A stretch of DNA of 64,000 bases from Nereocystis luetkeana (GCA_031213475.1 JARUPZ010000021.1:8209925-8273924); one strand, 5' to 3'. Positions 43,199 to 56,405 are shown, counted from the first letter of the stretch. Notes: generated by a model from the letters alone, not told the origin. Translations and numbers: made by a program.

Positions 43199-45461
43199 GC
43201 AAGTTGTGGCTCGTTGTATGGTTACTGTCGCATACCGGGTATACAGTAGTTCAGTCGGTTGGATGGCATGACCCCTCTCACCGCTTCCCCTCGTCGGGAA
43301 TCGATGTCGATGGTTTGTGCGGCATTTGCAGCATTCGCGAGTCACACTGCCGCTCTGCCCCTCGGCCCGCCATGCCGCCTTCTGCTCCATCATCGGTCCG
43401 CCCGCGCGCCCTACCGGTCACTTTTTTTCCTGCTTCGTGTGAAGGGCCGGTGAACACAACATACTCATGCCTGTAAATACAACGAAAATTGGTGGAACTC
43501 AAAACAAGAAGAAAGCGTTGTCTTCAGCTCGCGCGTTAGGCTTATCCCCGAACACACGTGGCGTGCGACGTGCTTTGAAAACATGTGTGCACGTACTGTG
43601 CCTTGACAGCTGGATGACGAATGTATTACATTATCGTCTACACCTGATACGTACGTATGGCATGTGCAGTATCCTACCAATGATCCGTCTTGGGACGAAT
43701 ACACTTGGTGCACGTACTGCAGTAACATCTTGTAGATCGTTCGTTCCGTTGTCTGCCCCGCCAGCGAAGAGCACGGTTGTGCTCAAAGTCGATTTTCTGG
43801 AGCTGTTGTCCGATGCGATGAAAACAGCTGAGCCGGAGGTGTTGTTTTCAGAAGTGTTCGCCAACGGAAGCTCCGCCAAGGTTATCGACCGCTTCGTCAT
43901 GAAAACGACGCTGCTCGACACCCACGCCTTCGTCTTTGAGGTGAGACATTCAAGATGTGTCCTGCAGTACTGTGAGTAGGTTGGTCACCAACATCTTCCG
44001 AGGGAACTCTATTAATGACCCCGGAATCGGCCTTGAAAACAAAATGAAAATACGAATCGGCGAACTGCTCCGCGGCCTTACCTTATCGTGCTCTGATGGT
44101 AACGTCTCCACCACGAATGTTACCCCGACGAGTTGATAACGTAGCCCCTCAGCAGAAGAGTCGGACCGACAAAACCGTTTGGCCACGAACTGCCATAATA
44201 ATCGTAGACGAGGGGGTGGCCTTTGAGTATTGGGTACGTAGTGGTCCCGATACTGGCTACAGTCCCTGTCACCGAACCAGACATTGTGTTTGGTTTTTCG
44301 ATGAAACCGACTCTAATTCACCCGCGGTTCCTCTGAGTAGGTGCCCAACTGTTTTTGGGTCATCTTTTGTTTTTCAATTAATTGAGTATCAAACGAAATA
44401 TTTTCTTCTTAATTATGTCCAGAAATAACGTTTTTCCATCGGAAGCAAAAGCCGTGAATTTCCTATAGGAAAAGTGGCCATATTCGAATTGAAGCATGAG
44501 TCTATTCCATCGAGGGAGCCCTGTCGGCAATAGCAAGAGAAGACATACTTGTTTTGTATTTGTATCGAAAGTACTCAATATTGACGGAGAGTTCGAGTGC
44601 CGTCCTGGAAAAACAGACAGTACTTCGGTTAACCGCTACCTACTAGGTATATTTGTGTGGACTGTCGAAAACTTCAGACCAAAAACAAATATCAGGTTCG
44701 CTGACGGGGACTGTGGTGCTGCAGTTAATTGAGGAGTCTCTGTGGGTCGGATGCCCCCCTTTACCTCACAGTAAGTGCCGTCCTGGAAAAACAGACAGTA
44801 CTTCGGTTAACCGCTACCTACTAGGTATGTTTGTGTGGACTGTCGAAAACTTCAGACCAAAAACAAATATCAGGTTCGCTTACGGGGACTGTGGTGCTGC
44901 TGCAGTTTACTGAGGAGTCTCTGCGGGTCGGATGCCCCCCTTTACCTCACAGTAGAAGCTTTACCGCACTGTAGAGACATAGCTCGCGTCTTATGGCGTA
45001 CCCCCACGTACTTGGATGTGGCGCTTACTGAACACTCGGAAGATCGTCTGGCGGCAAACTACTGTACCACTTGATTTCGTTTTCGGTTGCTGTGACTGCT
45101 GCAGGAGGGTCTGGAGGTGGATTGGTCAACGGAGTGGAAGGCCAACCTGCCGCTGGTTTCGGCAGCGACATCGATGCCGGTCAAGGTCGCGGTGTCATTT
45201 GGGGCTCACCAGTCCACGGCGATTAGCAAAACGCGCACCGTAGACCGATCTGCCGAGATATCACTCGCACCCATGATTGGTTGCAAGGCCATCGCGAGGT
45301 ACATGAAAAGCACCCTCACGGTCAACGCCGTGCTCACTGTTCAGAAAACGTACACGAACGGCACGGTTCAGACGTGGGAGGTGCCGGCCAAGTACACGGG
45401 CGTTTCGTGCGACAACGCTGAGATAAAGCTGGAGGGCATTCCTCTCGACCCCCTTCTGTGA
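42640..45461 (+). CDS. Aerolysin/natterin-like pore-forming protein gene, 3 exons
   Basis: Three exons: 42640-43198, 43765-43940 and 45105-45461, giving 363 codons plus stop. The first ATG in the open frame is 42640; the frame is open a little further upstream. The junctions are phase 1 (GC donor AAAG|GCAAGT to acceptor ccgccag) and phase 0 (GAG|GTGAGA to ctgcag). Exons 2-3 show alternating polar/hydrophobic strands, a serine/threonine-rich central hairpin (ISKTRTVDRSAEISLAP) and a final strand before KYTGVS, the pattern of the aerolysin-type pore-forming module. No signal peptide is seen, so a cytosolic or unconventionally secreted product is possible. The exon 1 domain is not recognised; I see no DM9 or jacalin-type hallmark. 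A role in defence or membrane perforation is inferred from the fold only. Confidence 0.65.
43765..43940 (+). CDS. Aerolysin-like gene exon 2
   Basis: CG completes an alanine codon, then KSTVVLKVDFLELLSDAM, a strand leading into the pore module. Ends HAFVFE before GTGAGA. Phase 1 in, 0 out. Confidence 0.75.
43941..45104 (+). repeat. 178-bp tandem duplication inside the aerolysin-like gene intron 2
   Basis: Copies at about 44597-44774 and 44775-44954 are nearly identical, differing mainly by a 3-bp CTG insertion in the second and a few substitutions. The rest of the intron shows no element. Confidence 0.85.
45105..45461 (+). CDS. Aerolysin-like gene exon 3 (terminal)
   Basis: 118 codons plus TGA. 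Starts EGLEVDWSTEWKANLPLVSA and contains the insertion-loop-like region and strands that define the family resemblance. An AATAAA at about 45630 is a possible polyadenylation signal. Confidence 0.8.
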   Translation, partial: EGLEVDWSTEWKANLPLVSAATSMPVKVAVSFGAHQSTAISKTRTVDRSAEISLAPMIGCKAIARYMKSTLTVNAVLTVQKTYTNGTVQTWEVPAKYTGVSCDNAEIKLEGIPLDPLL

Positions 45462-48002
45462 AGGGAAGAAGAAGTGTGCTCGGTCGAACAAAGCTGCCGA
45501 CTACCGTGTCCGAACACAGTAGTACACCATATATATCTCGAAACACAACGTATGTATGTACGCGGAGTTGATTTTCTTTGCAGAGAGAGGAGCCATAGCG
45601 GGGATTTTCAACTAGCTGTGGAAACTATCAATAAAACCAATATATTTGGAACTATATTTATTTGTGTTGTATGAAATATAATGCTGTACTACTATACCTT
45701 CTGCCCACGGGGTCATTTCTGGGGTTGCATGCAGATTTCCCACAGCAAGGACGCATGCTCGGCAGATATGCACCTTTTTCTGAGGTTCCTCACTTGACCT
45801 TAGGGAGTCCTATACCTCACCCCGTCGTTTCTTCACTCTCTCCCCTGGGGTATGCTTCTCTCTCTTTCGGGGCTCAGGCACTCCTCTGCCCCTCGGTGCA
45901 CCTGGCGGTGGCCACCTTACTCTGAACCTCGTCCTCCAGGGTCCAGCTCAAGCCAACGCCACAGTTCCTTGGATGCCAAACGCCCGTTTCAGGGCATTCA
46001 GCGATCTCGCCTGGCCCACGTGCCGACCGAAACGTCCAGGGACGTCCCCGCTCGTAACGCGTGATGTGACCCCTCTGACACCTTCGTCAGCTCTGGCATA
46101 CAAGTCGAGGCTTGTAGTCCCACCTCTTCAATACGACCTTCACATACGCAGCGCGGGGTACGTTGAGGATCAGCGGGTCCCGCCTTCGAATGACAACGCG
46201 AACATCGTCCAGCTTCGGTACATCGTCCCCTTCATTTTTTTTTTCCACGCGCTCCCCGAACACCAAGCACGTTCGCCTACGGTAGTTGTTGAAGTTTAGC
46301 CCAGCACGGCTGCACGGTGGACGGTTCCCGTCGACCACAAATCTGAGCCTCGCGTCAAGTGAGCAGACGCCCCTGCCAAAGCATGGCACTAGCCTTCCGG
46401 CCGCGCGTTGAGGACGCGTTCGTAAGCTGCCGACACCGAGCACTCGTCCTGACCCCCAGGGTCGGTCGATGTGCTTTGGATATTGCCGTGAAACCCAGGC
46501 TCCTCCTTGGATATAGCTTGCTTAAGTTACTTCGCCGCCCCGTGTTCGTGCGCCAGGCTCGAGTAGATGCCCTCGTGCATACGCCCGTGTTGTGGCGTTA
46601 GATCGACCGCCGTGCCTGAGCAGTATGAAACAACAGGCCGAACGTAATGAAAAATTATTGGGCAGACCAGGCTTGGTGTGTCCTAAATTGCTGTACTGTT
46701 GTTTTGTTGACATGGTGGAACATACATATAATACAGTAGGTATATATAAGTATATATCTATGTTTGTGTATAATACCTCGTATACCAAAGGTTAAAGGTT
46801 GTTTCAAGGGCTGAAAACGAAATCTATGTCACCAAAGTCGAAAGTGCTGTCGCGTACGGGCGCATCGACGGCACTATATGTTGCCTGCATCCGGCCAATG
46901 AGCCACGTTCGCGATATATTGGGGCCCACCCCATGATGACTGAGACGGGCGGGGGCTCCTCCACTAAAGACCTATCTAACACACCACTTCTGTTCCTGCA
47001 CAGAGGGAATTTACGTGGAGCCTATCCTAGTACGCTAAAGGTGTCTATCTATCGGGACAGAGTTGTACTGTTCTGTCAATGGCATGTTTCCGTAACTGTA
47101 AAAACTTGTTTGCGATACGCTCAGTGTTCGCCGGAGGCATGTCTGATCAATATAAATCTAGAACGTCGAGTCTTGGGGTAGGGCCTAGAGCTCCTCGTGC
47201 GGGTGCGGGTAGCACAAGACGCGTGTTGCGATACAAGTAGCATGAGACACGAGCTGGGTTGGTAGTAGGGGTAGGATCCGGTCGGCCAGACGAGGTTGCT
47301 CAAAACCGAGGGGAACTGCCCAACCGTTGCCCCCCCCGCTTTAGTTGCTTTAGTTGTATGACACTATGACTTGTTTACCCTACAATAGGCCGGGGCTGCT
47401 AAAGCGCAGATTGCTTCTCAAAAATCGGTTTGCGGGGGAGATATACGGTATATCTCGAAACGTTTGGGTTGCTGCTCCTACGGTAAGATGCCTTCCAATA
47501 TACTGTAGATGAGATGCTAGTCTATCCTTGATATATATCTGCTGTCGTTCTCGCACCAACCTGATAATAGCCTACAATCCTTGCTGCTGCGTCTGCGACG
47601 CCCCTCACCGTGGCCTTGCCGCCACCGCGAGCGTCTTCGTCACAAACTAGACGGCAGCCCCCACGCCATATCGCTCGCTAGGCCTTATCGACACACAGAG
47701 GCCTCGTGCAGCCTTCGATGTTGGAAGGGGGGGGGGCATGTTTATTTTAACACAATAACGAGGAGAGCCGGCTCACGGAGGGTGTCGATGAAAAATGGCA
47801 GATGTACCGGGATCCGGTGAGCGACTATTCAGAAACAAGAAAAACGTGCTCAGCTGTTTCTGCCCCCCAAATAAAACACTCCGGGAGTGATGGTCGTGGT
47901 TAGACCGATGGCAGCATCACAGGTGGACGGGGCCTCCCCGTACTGGCATCTCCCAACACACCCATTTCCGGAAGAATGCAAGAAGCGCCTGAGCACACGT
48001 TA

Positions 48003-48306
48003 CTGTATTCGCATGCTCTGTATCACGGCCAATAATAAGACGCGGAACCGTACCGAGGCTGTATACTGTGCGAATTCGAACCCACACTCCATTCTGCTCT
48101 GTTCTGGAGCCTCTTCGCGGTCGGGGACGTTCTCGGCGATGTCAGGGGTGGCGTGGGCCTGAGACATCTCCCGCCGAGTTAGCCCTTTCGCCTCCGAGGG
48201 CATTGTTTCGCATGCTTCGTTCGTATCATTACCAATAAGCAAACGGGTTCACTGTTTAAGGCTGTAGATGGTACGAATATGTACCCACATTCCATTCTGC
48301 TCCGTC
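48003..48306. repeat. Diverged tandem duplication of about 200 bp
   Basis: CGCATGCTCTGTATCACGG...CACTCCATTCTGCTCTGTTC is echoed by CGCATGCTTCGTTCGTATCA...CATTCCATTCTGCTCCGTCC. Confidence 0.6.
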
Positions 48307-49481
48307 CTGTTACCTACCTTAAGTGAGCTGCTACCTGTTAATTTGATCATTTTTCCCGCAGTAAGATTTGTTTAGGACTACCGCATACCAGGTAGTATTG
48401 GTCGGGTTGCGCTAACGAAGTTCTTCGAAGTCAGGTTTCGGGTGAGGTTTTGCGCCCCTCGTGTGAGGCGCTCAGAAAACAAGGCACCACCACCACGGTG
48501 TCAGTGCTCAACGCCGGGTGCCTGCCCATGGGCAGGAGGAAAAGGCGGGAAGAGGGAGGAGGCATATCGGTTTGGATGGTCCCAAGCGGGGGGAAAGGCC
48601 CGGTTGCAGGGAAACTGTACTTGTATCCTTGACGACTGGGATCGACAGACGTTTTGCTTTGGAAAGCGAGCAAGCACTACACTGTATATGGGTGTCTGCA
48701 GCGAAAATGTCAGGTTTGGACAAAAACTGCCATAGTCGTCTATCAGGCTTTGAAATAAGGAAGCTTCTGCGGAAACGGTCTGAGTATACAAAACCCCCAC
48801 ACCCTGAAGACCTATGTCCTGCTCGAGCGTATCATTGTGTGCGCGCCTGGAATGACCTCAGAGTTATCGAGGGTTCAACAGAATGAGACCCTTCTGAAGT
48901 CTGAGATAAAGCTCAACCATACGGTATGCTCTCGAGCAACCATGTGGCCAACGATATACCTTGCAATCTTGAATCCTCTATAGTAATCGTATGCGCCGCT
49001 CTGGCCGTTCGCTTACAGGCCCACAGTAAGCGGGCGCTAATCGGTTGGCAGCAGCCTCCTCAGTCAAACCTGCATCAATGGGAGGTCATCGAAACACACT
49101 TCGGACGAAGCAAACGCCCTCTGACAGTATACTGTTGGCCGCGGAACAGAGCCCCAAGCATTATGATTGCAACATGATCCATAGCGTCGTAGTGTACACA
49201 ATAATGTTGGAGCTTGGTGATGTTACTAGGAGCAGCTGCGAATGGCAGGTAAACATCGGTGAACGTGCGGGATTGCGTTCGACAAATATACATATAGGTG
49301 CAACGCACTTGGGTGGTTCCTTACTTTTGTATATTATTGCAGATCGTCGGTCGGCTAGAAACAGCAAAGTAAGGTGAACCATAAAGCTATCACAAGCTCG
49401 ACCACACTCGTTTTAGTAAGGGTATCTGATGCATAGGCAATATGTGGAGCGTCTACCTACCTTTGCCGTGCTGCTAATGTC

Positions 49482-50195
49482 GTTCTCCGCTTTCCGCATC
49501 CCACGCACCTGGTGACGCAACTGGTGTCGTTCTCCGCTTTCCGTCCTCCCCCCCCCCGAGCACCTTCCTGGCGTCGCTTGTCACTCCCTCCAAGGCAAGC
49601 ACCTTATGACACCACTTTCCATTCTCTCTACCCCAGGCGCCTTATGATGACGCCGCGTTCCGTTCCCTCCACTGCAGACACCTTGCGGCTTATCCTCTTT
49701 GTCAAATTTCACCCACAAGCACCTTTTGACGTCGCTCTCCGTTTCCTGCCCCCGAAGCTCTCACAACTCTAGTATATGTCCTACCCACCTGAAGCAAGAT
49801 GTTACCTCGTCCCCTTCAAGGTTCTTATTGCGCTACCCTCCGTGCCACCTCCCCCAATCGCACCACTACGTAAATCCCCGTTCCGTTCACTCAAGGCCCC
49901 TACTGGCGTCGATTTACGAACGCCCTCACTTTTAAGCGCCTGTTGAGTTTGCTCTGAGGGGCCTCCACTACTTCTCACTCTTCTGCCGTAGGCACCTATT
50001 GGTACCCCTCCCCTTACTCTCTACCACAGACATCATCGCAAAGGACCTTAGTCTTCATTTCTCCATTCCTTATTAATAACTACGTTATTCCGTTGCTCTT
50101 CGTTTCGTCCGCCCCAGGCGTATTTCGACGTCACGCTTTCGCTCCATCGTCCGCCCTGAGCACCGCACCGACGCCGCCCTCCGTTTCCCACGCCC
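49482..50195. repeat. Degenerate C-rich minisatellite of about 45 bp
   Basis: CTCCGTTTCC, CCCCAAGCACCT, TATGACGTCGC blocks recur about a dozen times with strong drift. Confidence 0.65.
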
Positions 50196-52107
50196 TCAAT
50201 CCGCCCATTGGCTGCCGAAAGGACGCTTACACCCAAACCGGTATGTCGCAGGCTACGTCGGGCTGTGACGCTTTCCTGACCGCAGCTCGTTCTCTTCGGA
50301 CTGTTTCCTTCGCACCCGTGTCGCGAAAACCTCGGAACGACGGTGGTTCGTGCTTGACCTTGCGATGATTAGTAGAGTGGCGTGATGACTTGTCGAAACC
50401 CCGTGGAAGGCTCCGGGTCTGAAATCCCGATTCCTGCCCAAGCAAAAAAGGAATGGGCAGCGGAGAGAGGGGGTTAGGGCATATTTTCTGGCCTGGGCGA
50501 ACGATAAGAAAGGAGTTGGAGGGAAACGGTCTACGGTAGACATAGCTGCCTCGTGCAAGAGCATGATTCCGGGCCCTATCTACCGATTCATGCCCTAGAC
50601 TGGGGAGTCGGGGGGGGGGGGGGGGGGGGGGCGGGTAGCAGGTTTGTGATGAACTAATGGTGATAATGACCTTGAGCAATGCCACGGTAGGGGTGGGATC
50701 ATTATGCCTTCTGAGGCAATATTTCGGACATATTGGATATAAGTGGGAAATCTACCAGGTAGTATAGTGCATTTACGGGCAGAATATATCTTCAAGACTG
50801 TACAGCGCATAGACACGCTGGTGTGTGTGTCCTTCGCAATATTCTGTTGATGTTCCCCGTCGACATCCACCACAACCAGAGTCCGAGTCGAATCGTCAAC
50901 CCTAGCGAGATACAAGCTCTGTGGTCAGTATCCTACGACACAAAGGTCCTACATTGTTACGCAGAAAGCAGAGTGGAGTGGAGTTGCTCGAACACACTCG
51001 TTCGATTTCATTCTTTTAGGGTGATCAAATGAGGCCCTCGTGTGAAGAGCTCAGACAATAAGCCACCACCTCTACGAGGCATTACTCACTTGGGGAGGAA
51101 AACGGCCACCGTGCTGCTGTAACACTAAGCACCGCACTGTATATGTGAGGCACAGCGCTCGTCATCAGAAGGATTTACGGCTCGGGTTTTCGAACATCGC
51201 GCGGCGGGGGCTGGACCTGCTTTTTTAGTGCAACCAACAAAAATCGACAGGAAACAGAAGACATGGATCTTAACGAGTTCGAAACCACCAGTGATCAGTC
51301 GTAAACGGGAGTCTGTTCTGCTCTCTTCGAGAGTGCAGGCAGCGAAAGCATGGGCTCATTCGATGGTTAGTCTCGGCAAGGTCGTCCATACACAACGCTA
51401 ACGTGCGACACGTGTGGCAACGACAGAACCCGCAAGGAAGGAGCTGGCCATCTAGTCGCGAGACGGGCAAAGCGGGACAAGAGGACGCCCTGCTCACCAT
51501 ACGCCTGGTCCGGAGATTTGTCGCGACAACTTCCTCCCACTGATCGCGATATACCTAGATGTAGAGCGCCGCTACTTTGCCAAATAAATCTGTGAGGTAC
51601 ACACCATGCGCACTACAGTACAGTCACCCGAAACGTTCACACCTGGTTTCCGTTTGCTATTTATCCAGACCACTGCTCGGCTACCCCAAGGCGAGGCGAA
51701 ACAAGCAGGCTCATAAAAGTAGTCGCCATCCTCGTGAAGTAGATGCCGCCACCTTTTTTGTTTCCCCGATTAGATTGCGATAGTTGGTTCGGCAGCCCGT
51801 CGCAACAGGCGTGGCGCAACGAAACCCATGAACCGTTTCGATAGACGACGCTACCACCAAAAACTCTCCCGCGTACACACCGTTATGAACTGCCCCTCGG
51901 TTTGGGGCTTCGATTTACAGCTCTCTCCAAACCATCGATCAGGCATACAAAACCGTAGAGATGTGGTAGGAAATAGATAGTTTCAATGCGAGCAACACAC
52001 CTACACGAAGAAGCATACAGTATACACCCAGCCAGATATTGCCCTGTACTAGTAGTCCACCTTCGCGTGGCTTGCAAGATTGCTCTCACCCCGCGCTCTA
52101 TCGCCAG

Positions 52108-52260
52108 CGTCTCGGGGGGAGCCGGGGCAGTGGCGTCGCGGCAGTGTCCCTTGCTGCGGCAGCCCCGATCGCCAAGATTTTCTCCCCGCAGCTTGTGCCT
52201 TCAGCGGATGCAGACAAGGGCAGCGCGAACAGAATGATTTCACAAGCAGTAGACGCCAAG
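52108..52260 (+). CDS. Possible orphan exon
   Basis: Fifty-one codons, phase 0-0, between atcgccag and AAG|GTAATG. Reads GSGVAAVSLAAAAPIAKIFS, then QLVPSADADKGSANRMISQA. GC-rich against AT-richer flanks. The opposite strand is open too, and no partner exon was found. Confidence 0.25.
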
Positions 52261-52384
52261 GTAATGCCTAACAATGCTTCTGGGGCTCTTCGCATGAGGA
52301 AATCCACGCCTGACCCGAACATGTTTAATAGTGTTTTTCCTCCATCCCATTTATTATTTTCTCCCTTAGCTTCCCTCTGTAAAC

Positions 52385-52495
52385 TATTACGGGGGACCGT
52401 AGTTAATAGGACCAAATATAGTTGGTAAAAATGGTCAACTATATTGGTTTTATGTATACCATCGTAGGTCTTATTTACTATGGTCCCGCGTAATA
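52385..52495. mobile_element. Family B element, copy 7
   Basis: TATTACGGGGGACCGTAG to CTATGGTCCCGCGTAATA. A second copy lies under 200 bp away. Confidence 0.75.
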
Positions 52496-52678
52496 GTGGG
52501 AGTTCAGATCCGGGTTACCCAGTAGCACTCCTCCCACACACACACAAACTTCGGTTCTTGTCTCGCCTTTTTTATTTCGAAAAGACCTCTGCCCTTTGTT
52601 CTCTCGTCGAGTCTTTCACACACTGATTTCTGATAAACACTACTGTGAGCGCGCCACCCGATGAACGATTCCGACGCC

Positions 52679-52787
52679 TATTTCGGGGGACCACAGTATA
52701 TAGGGCCTACGGTACACACAAAAAACAACATGTTTACCTATTTTACCTAACAATAATTGGTCCTTTATACTATGGTCCACCGTATTA
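52679..52787. mobile_element. Family B element, copy 8 (reverse)
   Basis: TATTTCGGGGGACCACAG to CTATGGTCCACCGTATTA, interior reversed relative to copy 7. Confidence 0.7.
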
Positions 52788-53067
52788 GGTACACGACGAA
52801 AAAATATCGTTGAAAACAAAACGATGGTGCATTCTTCCAGCAACTTCTGGTTAAGCAGCCCGATCAGCCCCAGTGGCATATTGTGGCAAGAAAAACGCGT
52901 TACTAGCCCTATTGTGGCGCGCGTCAGCATCCGCTCCGTACGGTGAACCGGTGCGTCGAATGTAACTGTGGTGACGAACCATCTGCGACTAACGAATGCT
53001 CCTTTTTGCCCGACATCGTTGTTACCTTTTTTTTCTGGGAGCAGGGAGGGCGGGGGGAGGGGGGCGT

Positions 53068-53162
53068 GTACTTATTATCATACATGGCGGTGGTAATGTA
53101 GCCATGAATAGACCTTCGCAACCCTAGAATGCCGGGACGGAGTACGTCGATTATTCACCGAC
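53068..53162 (-). repeat. Repeat family A copy 8, fragment
   Basis: Only the terminal 95 bases, including AATGCCGGGACGGAGTACG, next to a G-rich tract. Confidence 0.65.
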
Positions 53163-56100
53163 CACGCTTGTTCGGGCTATCTCCGAGGGGGGGGGCGGAA
53201 AGCACAAAATAGTGCTGCAAAATAGGCACTGGCAGGTGCAGGTGGTGTACTGTAAACCTCAGCAGTTGGTGCACTGTTAATAGATTCCCCTGGGTATGAA
53301 ACCGTTCTGGCGCAATGGTTGGGTAACACACCCGCGGATTTAGTACAGTTCTAACTTTAAGCGGCTTTTGCACAACCATTGCACCGGAGGAACTACTCAA
53401 CCATTGTATGTTCGGATTGTCATTCACTGGTGCTGTGCAAAAGTATGTGTTTTTGGTATATGATTGGAAACAAGCACCACACGTTATTTTCACATGGCAA
53501 ACATTCGTGACGTAACAGCAGTCGTCATGTACGACCTCAGGCACTGTCGCTGCTCATTAGATGCATTGCACTTTTCAGTCGATTGTTTAGGGCAAGGGGG
53601 GCGTCTACTTTTTGAACGTGCTACGACTCGGGTACGTAGCCCTTTCTGGCGAGTGGAGCTCCCCAGTACCGCGTTCGTACTAGTAGTGCACAACATTAAG
53701 CAACCTACAGTAGGCCATAGGGAATCACATATTCGTTGGGTTATAGGCCTGCAAAATATCTCAAAAGGTAGGTTCGGGGGAAACAGAGAGCTCCTCGAGT
53801 CGAGAACCCAATAAATACAAAATGCGCGCTAGACCACTATCCCCGCCGGGGTCTAAAGAGTTCGTCAAGAGTGAAGACCCGGCGAATATTGGTGCACCCC
53901 TGCCGATGCCTTTACCCTGAGCATGGGTCGATGGGGCGCCAAATGCGATAGCTTTGACATTTATTTTCGCTTCGCTTCCCACCCGTCGAATGCGATTGTT
54001 TAGGCGATTTTCGTTTGTTTCTCTTCCCGCCACAATCTCAGTACTAAGTGTCAGGTCAGCAGTACAAAGTGCTACGGCAACACAAGGAGTGCGGTATGTC
54101 CAAGCAATGCCGATTCGGTAGTATGCGGTGGAACTCCACCGGATGAGTTATCTGGGGTTTACATGTGGCAGAACCCCGCAATATCGGTCTGAGTTCAGCC
54201 GAGGTTTTCTGTTCTAGTTTGGGTGTTCACCGCCCGCTGGGGGTCTCTACACTCGAGAGCTCTGTGATCGATCGACCGTGTACACGCACACCACTAGCCC
54301 ACTTGGCTCCGCTTCACTTCTCTTCTGTCCTCTTCCGCCTCCTCGTCCTATTTTGTTGGGCAAGTGTGATATGAATGAACTACTCATGGGCTAGAGATAT
54401 ATATAGAAAATATTATCTACAGTTTTGAAGTATCAGGGATACGACAACACCCCAAAGACTGGATTAATCCGGCGGGTATTCCGTTAGTCGAGAGTAATGG
54501 TCTTTCAAGAATGTTCTCTAGGGCGGATAGCCCGTTGGACGAGAGTAATGTTCCTAATAATGGAGATACGACTATGAAATGAGAAGTTCTTATACTACTA
54601 CTCGAACTCAGAAGAGAGACCGGTAGCCATAGATAGGAACGTGCTTTAGAAACACATCAGATAGGAGGAATTTAGGAGAGCTTGTGGCGTGGGGTGGGAC
54701 GAGTATATCTGACTGTCGAGTCCGACCCCTCTACCTTTGACCTCTATACCAGAGCCCCTCCTCAGCTCTCGCCATCAACAAAGAAGTTTTACATAAAAAA
54801 AAAACGAAGCACTGCTTTCCAGCTACCAGATACAACATAACTGAGGCCCTTACCCTTACCCTTACCTCGGCCATCACTTCACACTACTACAAGACCAATA
54901 ATCAACATCGGCCTTGAGCGGCATTTATTTCCTTCCCTATGCCATTCTGAGAGCTAAAGCTTGGACAACATCCAGTCAGCTCGACACCTGCTGAAGGGCT
55001 AACCTCTGCGAAGGGCTGCCAAGTAGTCCGACTCGAGAGCCGCGCAGACAAGCCTCTGTGGAGATTCCGCCAAGAAGAGGCTAAGATTCGCGACCAATCA
55101 TGTGTTCCACGATAGACTTGCCCTTTTTTTATGTGCCTCCTCGCTCGATGAGCCCAAGAACCGCGGTAGAGTACTGTACCTTTCTGAGGCTGAATCCGTT
55201 CTGACTGCCGGGGGCCAGGGGCCGTTCTTATCGTGGGGCAAGAAATTCCTTACTCATCGGTGAAAAATTTTCCACAATTCGTGAAATATTTTCCGAGAAT
55301 TGTGAGACTTAACAGGGAGGGGGCGAGATATCAAGAAAGTTGAATTTCAATGTTCACAAAGTTGGAAACATGTCGAAAAAATTAAAAATAAATATCTCCA
55401 ACATTCGCCGCCTTTGGCCTAAACCTTTTCCCGACTATCGTTGGGACACAGCAACCCAGCAGTTAGTTACAGTATTGTTTGACAATACATCCGGCGTATA
55501 TACCTATCTATGCCATCGGGTTGCTGTTTCGATATTTATTTGGCACTTGAAGCGATAGGAGTAAGAGCACCTTTTTGTATCAAATAGTTTCTGATCGACG
55601 GCATCCCATGTGGCCTCGATATTGGCATTCATGTTTTTCGGCAATTAATGCTTTTGGGCAGACCAGGAACCCCTTGCTAGCCCATGACTCGTGTATCGGC
55701 GTTGCTCTTTCGGTTCTCTCAAAATGATTCTTTGGGCGAGGTACAGACCTCCTCAAGGTCAAGTGAAGAATCTCGAAAAGAAAAAAGGGTGCACCTCTAG
55801 CTGCCTCTACCTGTGACCATGTGTCTTGTCAGAAAGTCGGGTTACTGCAAGCATTGAGGTACAGAGCTCCCCGAGAGAGGAGCCTCAGAAACATGTTACA
55901 GCAGCTCGGGTGCATGCACCCCTACATATCGTGCCTCTACAGACCTCGCCGGAGTACGGATTTTGATCAAAAATATAACCTCACCCTCTGGGTACTTCAG
56001 AGAGGAAAAACGTTGACGAGTCGAGCAACGGCCGCTGCCGTGTGGTGCGCAGGGGATGATGCAAACTGGTGTCCGAAGTTGCAACGCAGGGAGTCGTTCG

Positions 56101-56405
56101 GCGCGGGGCGGCGCAACATGGCCCTACCCGTACCGATGGCAATAAACGTTGTGATTGTGCTGGCAATAAACGTTGTCATTGTGCTTGGTAGATATATACA
56201 TATTCAAATAATACATACCAGGTACGAGTATATGTGTATACTTCGAAGTATGCTATTAATATTAATGTTATTATTCTGCTTGTCATCCGACAATGTCTGG
56301 TGTTGTTCTGAAAATGACTAGAAAACAGAAAGTGAAGAACTCTCCAGAACAAAAGCGCGGCATCATCATACGTCAAATAAAAAACGATGTGACGCGCATG
56401 AATAC

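Noticed and set aside
54846..54867. CCCTTACCCTTACCCTTACC
   Set aside because: The unit is CCCTTA, not CCCTAA, and there are only three copies.
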